Below, one piece after another: positions 1 to 12,115 of a DNA stretch of 64,000 bases. The stretch spans positions 1,184,501-1,248,500 of the forward strand of contig NC_089863.1 in NCBI RefSeq assembly GCF_036373705.1. The letters run 5' to 3'. The stretch comes from Amia ocellicauda (taxonomy: Eukaryota > Chordata > Actinopteri > Amiiformes > Amiidae). The translations under genes and the position numbers were made by a program. The notes under the pieces are model-generated. The model made no database searches, had not been told where the DNA came from, and was given only the letters and a program-made list of their open reading frames with translations. Numbering within the stretch: the first letter of the stretch is position 1; each line of letters opens with the position of its first letter.

Positions 1-904
1 GTCACAACCTCACAGTGCTGACACAGAGACGCACAGCACAACTACAGTGTCACAACCTCACAGTGCTGACAGAGACGCACAGCACAACTACAGTGTCACA
101 ACCTCACAGTGCTGACAGAGACGCACAACACAACTACAGTGTCACAACCTCACAGTGCTGACACAGAGACGCACAACACAACTACAGTGTCACAACCTCA
201 TAGCGCTGACACAGACGCACAACACAACTACAGTGTCACAACCTCATAGCGCTGACACAGACGCACAACACAACTACAGTGTCACAACCTCACAGTGCTG
301 ACACAGAGACGCACAACACAACTACAGTGTCACAACCTCACAGTGCTGACACAGAGACGCACAACACAACTACAGTGTCACAACCTCACAGTGCTGACAC
401 AGAGACGCACAACACAACTACAGTGTCACAACCTCACAGTGCTGACACAGAGACGCACAACACAACTACAGTGTCACAACCTCACAGTGCTGACACAGAG
501 ACGCACAACACAACTACAGTGTCACAACCTCACAGTGCTGACACAGAGACGCACAGCACAACTACAGTGTCACAACCTCACAGTGCTGACACAGAGACGC
601 ACAACACAACTACAGTGTCACAACCTCACAGTGCTGACACAGAGACGCACAGCACAACTACAGTGTCACAACCTCACAGTGCTGACACAGAGACGCACAA
701 CACAACTACAGTGTCACAACCTCACAGTGCTGACACAGAGACGCACAACACAACTACAGTGTCACAACCTCACAGTGCTGACAGAGACGCACAGCACAAC
801 TACAGTGTCACAACCTCACAGTGCTGACAGAGACGCACAGCACAACTACAGTGTCACAACCTCACAGTGCTGACAGAGACGCACAACACAACTACAGTGT
901 CACA
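1..904. repeat. 48-bp minisatellite in the 5' CAMTA2 intron
   Basis: About 19 tandem copies of a 48-bp unit containing CACAACCTCACAGTGCTGAC, with a 46-bp variant lacking one AC. It runs from the left edge to about 55 bases before the first visible CAMTA2 exon, so it lies in an intron. Because 48 is divisible by 3, the repeat stays open as a 16-residue protein repeat in two forward frames; this is a by-product of the unit length, not a gene. Confidence 0.93.
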
Positions 905-958
905 ACCTCACAGCAGACTGACCTCTCTGTCTGTCTCTGTGTCCGTCTGTGTGCCCAG

Positions 959-3900
959 AGAGGAACAGTCAGATGAAAGTGTTTCTGCCCAACAAGCTCC
1001 TGGAGTGCCTCCCCCACAGCGCGGCGCTGCCCACTGAGAGACTGCGCTGGAACACCAACGAGGTGGGGTGGAGGAGAGTGTGTTTGTGTGAGAGGGAGGG
1101 AGGGACAGGGGGAGGTAGAGGTATAGAGAGTCTGACTGTATCTCTGCTCCTCCTTCAGGAAATCGCCTCTTACCTGATATCATTTGACAAGCATGAGGAG
1201 TGGCTGTCCTGCTCTCTCAAGACCAGGTAACTCTCACCTGCACACTCTTGCACACTCCTGCACAGGTCGTGCAGTGCGGTCTTATCCTTCTCGAAGTGCA
1301 AATGTTGCACGCTTTCATTTCCTCCCTGATTAGGCAAAGGATTCCCCGACTTCATCCACAGTCTCTTCTCAGTCCTCTCCTTCCTCCTTCTCCTCTTCAT
1401 CTGCTGGTGATTCAGTGGAGTCTTCCCAAAACACTGACATCTGTCTGTCTCACCTGAGGTCACCTGTACTGACCTGAACGTGACCTGCGCCGGGCTACGC
1501 TCACCTGCACTCCTCTCTCTCTCTCAGGCCCCTGAACGGCTCCATCATCCTCTACAACAGGAAGAAGGTGAAGTACCGCAAGGATGGCTACTGCTGGAAG
1601 AAGAGGAAGGATGGGAAGACGACGCGGGAGGACCACATGAAGCTCAAGGTTCAGGGAATGGAGGTGAGGCCCCTGCTTGACCCCCAACTGGCCCCCCCAC
1701 CATGGTACTGCTCCCACCATCAGCCCCCACACTTCCCAGCCCACCCCACAGCACCGCCAGAGATCCTCTGTTTAAATGAGTCAACGCCCCCTTTTCTCCC
1801 GTCTTTGAGCCGCAGTGCATTATGGGAGTGGTAAAGAGTTTCGGTGTAGGATACAGTAGTCTACATAGATGCAACATCATCCTTGTTTGTTTTAAGGACC
1901 ATTGTTATGTACAAATACATATCTGTTCAGATTTGGTACTGATGGTTTACTGCTTGTAATGTAATATATGTTAATAATTATTTCCCAACTTCAAGGTCTC
2001 TATGTATTTTATAGTAAGTCATAACACTGCATGAAATATTACAGCCTTTTACAGTATTTTGACAGTACTCTCTTTATTCTTCTTAATGTAAATTACTTAT
2101 TCATTAAACGCTTCATCCATTAGCCGCTTTAAAACGTATTTCATGTTTTGATATTTTATTAAGGACCATACTGATCTCGTAAAAGTACTTTTCACTCAAA
2201 AGTACAAAAGTATATGTGCTGTATTGTGATAGCAGTTTCCTTACGCTAGTCCAAAGTATTCCTGGAGTTTCGACATCGATACGCTGTCGCCGCTGGGAAA
2301 TGAGGTTTGCTCATATGAGTTTTTGTCTTCAAAAAAAAAAATTCGAAGCATTGCGGAGAAACCTTAGAGACGGAACCGGAAGGAGGTGGGATGTTTAGGG
2401 CCCTATGAAATCCGTGTTTTTTTTATTTTCCAAATTCCGTTTTTTCCATTTAAATTTTTCTGAATTCTGTGTTTTACGATGTACACTAATTTTATCATCA
2501 GAAAGAGTCTAATAATGTGAATGAATAAAACGTCGATTTAATAAGATATAACAGTACATTTATAATGATGCAACACAACATTGCACTTTTTTTTCAAGGC
2601 AAGTGCTTCAATACAGAGCTCTACAAAGTGTTTAATTAAAAATGAAAAAGTAATGCAAGAATCTAGTCAACAATGCAGCAAGCAAGTAAAATCTCAAGTT
2701 ATACTTACGTAAGAAAACAACGTTGCATTCATTGTTTTTTGTAAAATAAAGTGCTTCGCATAAGTGTTTCATTATAAATGAAAAAACAAAAAATTCTTGC
2801 AACAATCTAGGCAGTAATGCAGCAATAGGCAAAACCTATGGAACTACCTTATGAGCTCCTATGTCCTATTGGCAAAGGTGTGTGATTGTTCTGCCTGTGA
2901 TCCAGTGCACTGTGAGTCTTTGTTTTGTCCAGTTGCACCCCAGGGGGGCTGGCAGGGGTAAATCTGGGCAGAGTGGATGCCCAAACTGGATCAGCTTGCT
3001 GGAAAAAAAATCAAATTGTTTCTTTTTTACTTTATTGCACATTTTCCACTTATAATATATACTGTATTATAAGTACATAATACATGCATACATGCATAGC
3101 TTAAGCTGTTCTGAATCCATAGATCAGCCATATCATTATGAGCACTGACAGGTGAAGTGAATGACACTGATAATCTCGTTATCATGGCACCTGTCAGTGG
3201 GTGGGATATATTAGGCAGCAAGTGAAAATTTTGTCCTCAAAGTTGATGTGTTAGAAGCAGGAAAAATGGGCAGCGTAAGGATCTCAGCGACTTTGACAAG
3301 GGCCAAACTGTGATGGCTAGACGACTGGGTCACAGCATCTCCAAAACTGCAGCTCTTGTGGGGTGTTCCCAGTCTGCAGTGGTCAGTACCTATCAAAAGT
3401 GGTCCAAGGAAGGAAAAGCGCTGAACCGGCGAAAAAAGTGAATGCTGGTTCTGATAGAAAGGTGTCAGAACACACAGTGCGTCGCAGTTTGTTGCGTATG
3501 GGGCTGCGTAGCCGCAGACCAGTCAGGGTGCCCATGCTGACCCCTGTCCACTGCCGAAAGCGCCTACAATGGGCACGTGAGCATCAGAACTGGACCACAG
3601 AGCAATGGAAGAAGGTGGCCTGGTCTGATGAATCACGAGTTCAAGGTGTTGACTTGGCCTCCAAATTCCCCAGATCTCAATCCAATCGAGCATCTGTGGG
3701 ATGTGCTGCATGTCTTTATCTCAAATCGTTTATCAGATAATTAATACTTCATAATTGATGCCCAAATTTTGGGTGGATCCGCCTAAATCGTCTTCAGAGG
3801 GGATTTATTAGATAATTTTTTTTTATCAATTTCAGCAAAATTCTGCAATATTCCACGTTTTACAGTTTATTCAATTTTTAGTACCAAATTCCTGATTCTG

Positions 3901-6668
3901 TCCGCATTTTCGGCATCGTGGAAATCATAGGGCCCTAGATGTTTTGTATGGCCGGGAACTCTTGTGTGCTCGACCAGAACGCTTGTGTCTGACACCGGTG
4001 GTGCTTTTCTCCCTATCTATATAATGAAAAACCTGCTTCATTTCATATTCAAAGATATCTCTTTTAAAAACAAATGCATTTTTGAACATGATGCACCTGG
4101 GTTGTATTACCTGCATTCTTAACATAAGTTATTTCAACAGCAGCGTTTTCTCCTGCCTGAAAAGAGCACTTCATCACCGCAGTGTCTAGTAGCAACTTCA
4201 TGAATATTCATGAGCGCAAAAGAATGCTGAGTTGAGGATCTTGGGTACCGTGCTCAATGGGTATTGCAGACCATAGAGTCTGACCCTCATAGTCCGGTCT
4301 CTTTAACCTCTACTCTGTCTCCGCAGTGTCTCTATGGCTGCTATGTCCATTCCTCCATCGTCCCCACATTCCACAGGAGGTGCTACTGGCTGCTGCAGGT
4401 GGGTCTGTGTGTCCCTGTGTGTCCCAGTGTGTCCCTGTCTGTCCCCGTGTCCCAGTGTGACCCTGTGTCCTGTCCCTACAGAACCCGGACATCGTGCTGG
4501 TGCACTACCTGAACGTGCCGTCGGCAGAGGAGGGCGGGAAGGTGTGTAGCCCGGCGCTGTGCTCCGCCCCCGAGAGGAGGGAGTGGCTGCGCCTGGGCCG
4601 GGACGAGCTGATTGGACAGATCAAGCCCATGTGTGAGTGTGTGTGTGTCTGTCGGCGTGAGAGTGTGTGTGTGTGTGTGTGTCTGTACGTGTGTTGTGTG
4701 TTGTATGTGTGTTGGTTCTGACTGTCCACCTCAGTCCACAGTGTGAAGTGGTCCTGCAGTAACGGCTCCTCTGAGTTCTCCATCGAGCAGCTGGTGGAGC
4801 ACATCCTGGGCCAGCAGAGCAAGCCGCAGCCGCGGACCCACGCCTGCCTGTGCAGCACCGCGCTGGGTGAGAGGGGGCTGGGGAGGGGGCTGGGGAGGGG
4901 GAGGAAGCGAGGTAGTGAGAGAGAGGGTGTGAGGTTAGCGATCAGACGAAACACTAGTCTAATTCTTTTGTCTCCTCCTCTCAGGTTCCATCGTCCCTCA
5001 CCGGTGTAACAGCACCAGGCACCGCATCATCTCGCCCAAGCTGTCCCCCCGTCCCTCGCCCTACCCCGCCCTGACGGAGGTGCAGAACCTGGCCGGGGGG
5101 GAGGGGGCCCGGGAGGGGGCAGGCGAGGGCGGGGAGCGCAAGGTGGGGCCCCCAGGGGCCAACCAGACACCGCCACCGCAAACGCAACCGACGCAACCAC
5201 CACAGACACCACAGGCACCGCAGGCACAGCCACAGGCGCAGCCGAATGGTAAGGTGGGGGTGCGCGGCCTGGTGGGGCCCCCCCCTCTCTCCGCCAGCCA
5301 GCCCCCCGCCTCCCCCTCCCCCTCCCCCTCGGCCCCCCCCCCGCCCCGCGGCTCCCCGCTGCTCCCCAGCAACGGTTTCTACGGCGATCCGCGCGGCATG
5401 GCCACGGTGACGCTGCCTCAGAACGCGGTAATCGTCATGGCGACGCCCATCAGCGCCGAGGGGGGGGGCGGCCCCAAGCCAGACGGGGCCCTTACTCTGT
5501 TCCAGCGCCAGTCCACCACCACAGACGGTGCCCTCCCGCTCACCCCACCCACCCGGCTGCTGCTGACGCCCCCCGAGCCCCCTGCCACGCCCCCCCCCGC
5601 GCCCTCCCCCTCCCCCGAGACCCCCGCCACGGCCCCCCCTGCGCACCCCACCCCCGGGGTTGCCACCCTGAGCCTCACACTCCTCCCCAGCGCAGTGATG
5701 GGTGGGCTGCTGCTCACCGACCGCCTGGTGTCCCGGCCGGAGTCCGTCCTGCTCCCTCCCCCTCCCGCACCTTCCACTTCCACTTCCTCTTCCTCCTCCT
5801 CTACCACCTCCTGCGCCCTCTCCCCCAGCTCCACCCCCTTGCCCTTCGACCCCGACTCCTTCCTGAACAGCCCGAAGCGCGGCCAGACCTATGGGGGTCC
5901 CGCCTCCAGCCGTGAGCCCCTCCTCCCCCTCCCGCCCCCTCCCTCCGTTCCACCTTCCCTGTCCCCCCCCTCACCCTCCTCCTCCTCTCACACCCCCTCC
6001 CTCATGCTCTCCCTCTCCCCCCCCTCGTCCTCCTCCTCCTCCTCTTCCTCCTCCTCCTCTTCCACCTCCCCCTCCTCCCTGTCCTCCCTCTCTTCCTCGA
6101 CCGAGAGGGAGGGAGCAGAGGGCGGGGCAGAGAGAGAGCGAGGGAGAGACGCAGAGTACTTGTTTACAGACGCCGCCGCCGCCACCTCCTCCTCCCCCTC
6201 CTCCCTCACGCCGTCTCTCTCCCTCTCGCTCTTCTCTCGCTCCCTCTTGCCCCTGTCCCTGGGCACGGTGGGGGTCCCGGTGCAGTTGACCGGCCCTGCA
6301 GGGGAGGACACGGGGGCAGCGGAGGGGCAGGAGAGGGAGTCCTGCCCTGCGGAGCTGCAGACGCACACACAACCACCACAACAACAACCACAACCACCAC
6401 AACAACAACAACAACAACAACAACAGCAGCAGCAGCAGCAGCAGCAGCAACAACCACCACAACCACACCCCCCACAACAGCTCCTGATCATGCAGCCCAA
6501 GGCGCCGAGCCCACAGTTCCGGCCGCCGGACAGCAGTGGTGTCAGAGTCAAGCAAGAGAGGGGGTCCCCTTTCGCCCGGGCGGAGGGGGAGGGCGAGGAG
6601 ACCCCCATGGAGACGAACAGCGCAGAGGGGGCGGAGCCGGTAGGGAAGGAGGAGCGGGACGAGGGACG

Positions 6669-6702
<34 letters not shown>

Positions 6703-8585
6703 GAGGAAGATGCCGAGCTCTACAGAATGATCCACCCGGGCGTGGCGGCGGGAGGGGGAGGGAGCTGCCGGCTGGCGGAGCCGTTCGAGCTCTGCTTCGA
6801 CAGCCAGCTGCCCGACCTCATCTCGGAGTTCATCGCCGAGGAGGACCAGCGGAGCGCGGAGGGGGAGGGCCCCGGGTCCTGTGCCCCGCACCCCGCCTCC
6901 TACCCCTCGCACCCCACTGCCCCGGCCCGCTCCGCCACCCCCGCAGCCCCGCTGCCGGGGCAGTCCAGCGGGGGGCGATGCATCTTCTCCCAGCTGTCCC
7001 AGCTCGCCCCCGGGCCCTTCCTCCCCTTCCCCAGCCTGAACCCCCTGGCTCCCTCCCCGATGGCGGCGCCAGGACGGAGGCTCGTGCACATCACCGACTT
7101 CTCCCCAGAGTGGTCCTACCCTGAGGTGAGGGGGCTGCTGGGAAGTGTAGTTCTAAGAGTGTCAGTGTGTGTGTGTGTGTTATTATGTGTGTTTTTGTGT
7201 GTGTGTCTGTGCATGTTTTAGTGTGTGTGTGTGTGAGTGAGTGTATTAACCCTATGTGTGCTGCAGGGCGGGGTGAAGGTTCTGATCACCGGCCCGTGGG
7301 CGGATCTAACCGGATGCTACTCCTGCCTGTTTGACCAGACCTGCGTCCCGGCCGCCGTGATTCAGCCCGGAGTGCTGCGCTGCTACTGCCCCGGTAACAC
7401 ACTGCACTGTACACGCTACACAACACTGTACAACACACTGCACTGTACAAGTTACACAACACTGTACAACACACTGCACTGTACACGCTACACAACACTG
7501 TACAACACACTGCACTGTACATGCTACACAACACTGTACAACACACTGCACTGTATACGCTACACAAAACTGTACAACAAACTGCACTGTACATGCTACA
7601 CAACACTGTACATGATATACAACACTGACCAGCAGAGGGCAGTGTGTCACAGGCAGTGTCGGCAGCAGAGGGCAGTGTGTTATGTGTTACTGTGCTCTGT
7701 GCTAGTACTGATAACCTCTCTCTCTCTCTCTCTCTCAGCTCATGAGGCAGGCGTGGTGTCTCTGCAGGTGTGTGAGGGGGGGACTCTGCTCTCCGGGTCG
7801 GTGCTGTTTGAATATCGGGCTCGCCGCGCCCCCCCGCCGCCCGGCTCCCAGCTCGACTGGCTGTCTCTGGATGGTAAGAGAGGCCTGTTGTGAGTGTGTG
7901 TGAGTGTCTATGTGTGTGAGTGTTACATAATTCAGAGTGAGAGTGAGGGGGCACTGCAGACAGGACTATCAGTTTGGAGCACAGTTACCCCCTGTGTGCT
8001 GCGGCGGGGCAGGACTAGCACGGCTTTAGGAAACAGTTGGCATGGGTGGGGCTGACCCAGTTGAGCGGCACCAGCTGCCCGTGTGTCTGACTGATTATCT
8101 GGGATCAATTAGTGGTAATTATCACAGCGGGGGGCCCGAGGGGTTAGGGCTCCAGGGAGGGGGAAGCTCTCCTGACGCCACTTCACCAGGAAGGATTAAA
8201 TACACACTGAGAGACAGACACACACACACACTCATGCTGAGACACGGAGAGAGACACTTGAGTCAGACTGCATTTTGTAGTTTAAGGTGTGAATAGTTTC
8301 CAGCCTCCAGTTTTTGAACCCAAACTCCCAGAATGCCGTGTTCTTTTCCTTTGACCTTCCTGTCCCACATTCACTTCCTGGGGCAGCTGGACCTGATGAC
8401 AGTGCAATGCAAACACAGGCGGCCATGTTTAGTGTATGGGACTGAGACACAGAGAGACAGACAGAGCCCCCCCCGCCTGAGCCCTCATGTCCTCTGCTCC
8501 CCTGACCTCCACCTCCCCCTCTCTGTGTGATCCCTTGTTCTTCATTTAGCCCTCAGCCTCAGTGCGGATGTGGGATTGAAGTGGT

Positions 8586-8622
<37 letters not shown>

Positions 8623-9239
8623 GAATGGAAACCCAGTACAGCTCAGAGCTACACACTGATACTCTGGAAAGCCCTGTGGTTGGGGGCAGAGAGTTTGCCT
8701 ATTTTAAATTTCCTAGAAGCTCTCCAGCACCCCCCCCCTCTGACGTCATGGCTCTGGCCAGGGTTGTGTGGTGTCGGTGAGACTGGGGGGTTGGGGTGTT
8801 TAGCGCTGGATGGGGTTGTGTGGTGTCAGTGAGACGCACCGTACTGAGTTGTAGTGCGGAGAGGGAGAGGGAGAGAGGGTGAGAGGGAGAGGGAGAGGGA
8901 GAGAGGGTGAGAGGGAGAGGGAGAGGGAGAGGGAGAGGGAGAGGGAGAGTTGCTATGTATTTATTTTGTTGTTGTTCTTGTTGTATGTTGTGTAAACCTG
9001 CTCCTGATGGTCCGGCCAATAAATCTCAGAGGTGTGGGAGGGGGGATATTTTCCGTGCTGCGGTGCCCCGGGCTGCCCCCCCACCCCGTGATTAATGCGC
9101 AGTAGCTGCCTCTAGCTGTCAACACCCCCCCACACACACACACATCCACAGGGACATGGGGCTCGGGTTTCACTCTTGGCGCTGAAACACTCTCACAGTT
9201 GTGGAGCATTAGACGCGCGCACACACGCAAACGTACACA

Positions 9240-9273
<34 letters not shown>

Positions 9274-11032
9274 CCAGTCAGTTACCCTGCAGTCCAGTCA
9301 GTTACCCTGCAGTCCAGTCAGTTACCCTGCAGTCCAGTCAGTGACTCTGCAGTCCAGTCCAGTCCAGTCAGTGACTCTGCAGTCCAGTCCAGTCCAGTCC
9401 AGTAAAGTCAGTGTCTCTACAGTCCAGTCCAGTCTAGTCCAGTCCAATCCAGTCAGTGACTCTGCAGTCCAGTCCAGTCTAGTCCAGTCCAGTCCAGTCA
9501 GTGACTCTGAGCAGTCCAGTCCAGTCCAGTCCAGTCCAGTAAAGTCAGTGTCTCTACAGTCCAGTCCAGTCCAGCCCAGTCCAGTCCAACCAGTGACTCT
9601 GCAGCAGTCCAGTCCAGTCCAGTCCAGTCCAGTCAGTGTCTCTATTCTCAGGACTGCTCTATATCAATCAGTGTTCAGAATCACACCTGTGCTCCATACC
9701 TGTGGAGAGCAGGGCATTACTATTTCTGCCCGAGTGTTAAACCTATTTAAACTCCTCAGTCATGGCCGGGTGGGCGGTGGCGTCAGAGTCCACAGTGGTT
9801 TTGTCATAATGCAGCAACTCGGCAGAGCCCCGGATAGGGTGCAAACCGCCAGCCAGCCCCCCTACCCCCCCCCACAAGCTCCTCCTCTTCTTCCGTCTCT
9901 CTCGCTCTCTCTCAATCCTATCCTTCCCTCCCTCCCTCGGAGTGTGTCCCCGGCCGTGTGCGTGTGTGCACTCCCTCTCCCGTCTCTTGGCCTCCGCGCA
10001 GGACAGACACAGATGCAGGGACACGGGGACACCTGGACACAGAGATTTAGAGGCAGAATTCTCCTGGGAATTTGGGAATTTTCCAACTGACGGGAATTAG
10101 TAAATGAGGAGCAGGGGGTGAGGAGGAGGAGGCGGAAACAACCAGTCTGGCAGTGTGTAACAGGAGGGTCAGTGTGTCAACTCTGCGGCGGTCAGTGCGT
10201 CAGCTCTGCGGTGGTCAGTGCATCAGCTCTGTGGTGGTCCGTGCGTAATTTTGCAGTGGTCGAGTGCGTCAGCTCTGCGGTGGTCAGTAGATGTCGGGTG
10301 GTCAGTATGTGGGTCTGGTCACCTCACTGACTGCTGACCTCTGACCCCCGGCCAAAAGCTTTCAGCCGAAAGTTTTGGGGATTGTTTTACTTTTTCTTAG
10401 TGGATTTGGATCACTGCTCTCCTCCTCTGTCCTCTCTCCTCTTTCGTCCTTTCTTTTCTCATCCTCTCCTCTCTTTCTCACATCCATTCTGTCCCCCATC
10501 TCTCTCTCTCCCACCCTCTCTCTCTCTCTCTCTCTCTCACTGTGTTTTAGTCTCTGTAGTCAGTGTGCCGTCCCAGACAGACAGGAGTTCTGCAACGCAC
10601 ACAACACACTCGACAAAAGCAGCACACGACTACATCATCACACACAACAACACACACGACCACAACAACGCACACGTAGACAACAGACACACAAGACGGG
10701 CGGAGACGGACACTCCGATGTGTCCGGGTTCTGATTTCCTGATCGCCAGGGGATCTGGGGCGGGACACAGAGTGGGGGGAGGAACTACAGAGGTGTGAAG
10801 TGTCCGTCCAGCATTGCGTCACGACCCCCCCGACTCCGGCACACAGACACACACACACATGGAGGCTCTTTATCACTGATACTGCGACCCCCCCCCCCCC
10901 CCCCCCCCCCGGTGCAGCAATAATCACCTCGTTAGGAGCAGCTCGTTAAACAGTCTCAGTGGGAGTGGAGTCTGCGGCCAGAGCCACTGTGGGAATGGAC
11001 AGGAGCAAGGACCCTGTAGGTAGGGACCTGAG

Positions 11033-11063
<31 letters not shown>

Positions 11064-12041
11064 CTGTGTTTTTGTATTAGTGTTTGTGTGTCTGTATAGT
11101 ATTATTGTAATTCATCATGGTGCAATGCAGTAAAACAAAGTCACGTACTGCAGTAGAATGTAGTAAAATACAATAAAGTACTACATTAGAATCCAGTAAA
11201 ATACAATAAAGTACTGTATTAGAATGCAGTAAAATACAATAAAGTACTACATTAGAATCCAGTAAAATACAATAAAGTACTGTATTAGAATGCAGTAAAA
11301 TACAATAAAGTAATACATTAGAATCCAGGGCAGTGCAGTTTACTACAGTATGGTACAATGCAGTAAAATACAGTAAAGTACTACATTAGAATGCAGAAAA
11401 ATACAATAAAGTACTGTATTAGAATGCAGTAAAATACAATAAAGTAATACATTAGAATCCAGGGCAGTGCAGTTTACTACAGTATGGTACAATGCAGTAA
11501 AATACAGTAAAGTACTACATTAGAATGCAGAAAAATACAGTAAAGTACTGTATTAGAATGCAGTAAAATACAATAAAGTACTACATTAGAATCCAGTAAA
11601 ATACAATAAAGTACTGTATTAGAATGCAGTAAAGTACAATAAAGTACTACAGTAGAATGCAGTGCAGGGCAGTTTGCTACAGTTTGGTACAATGCAGTAT
11701 AGTACCGCAGTACAGTGCAGTTACCTACAGTATGGTGCAATAGTTATAAACTACAACAGAATGCAGTACAGTGCAGTTTACTACAGTAAAGTACAATTAA
11801 GTACTGCAGTAAAATACAGTAAAGTACTGCAGTACAGTGCAGTTTACGACAGTGCAGGATAGTTCTGTCAGATAAACCACAATCGATCTTCAATGACTCA
11901 GAAACAACAGTGAAAATGAGAATGCTTGGAATAATGAATTCCAGTGAAGATGATGATGATAATTGTATTGTTTCTCAGTAAAAGCTGAGGGTCAGAGAGC
12001 AGTCTGGGGACAGGGGGTCCTGGGGGCTTTCCTCTGAGTGA

Positions 12042-12115
<74 letters not shown>

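Larger units (their letters stand above)
1664..4326. other. CAMTA2 intron 3
   Basis: Between the CG-1 exons 1528-1663 and 4327-4398. Apart from the nested transposons it is AT-rich and shows no exon or RNA gene that I can recognise. Confidence 0.7.
959..4866 (+). other. CAMTA2: CAMTA2 CG-1 DNA-binding domain (six exons)
   Basis: Exons 959-1062 to 4735-4866 code the CG-1 domain. Recognisable blocks are [95 protein letters not shown] and [11 protein letters not shown]. The basic KKRKDGK stretch is a likely nuclear localisation signal. The first exon could start at 959 or 961, since AG occurs twice; the 959 acceptor is adopted because an upstream exon must supply the missing phase. No substitution breaks a conserved block, so the domain looks functional. 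Confidence 0.95.

Noticed and set aside
279-873. 16-residue repeat proteins in two frames
   Set aside because: The 48-bp unit is a multiple of three; the array lies in an intron of CAMTA2.
3363-3740. A working Tc1 transposase gene
   Set aside because: The catalytic middle is deleted, the frame shifts after WSDES and the 3' end is gone.
5971-7089. Long minus-strand frames opposite the CAMTA2 low-complexity exon
   Set aside because: Shadow of GC-rich coding sequence; no splice logic or known domain, and the plus frame is continuous with conserved CAMTA motifs at both ends.
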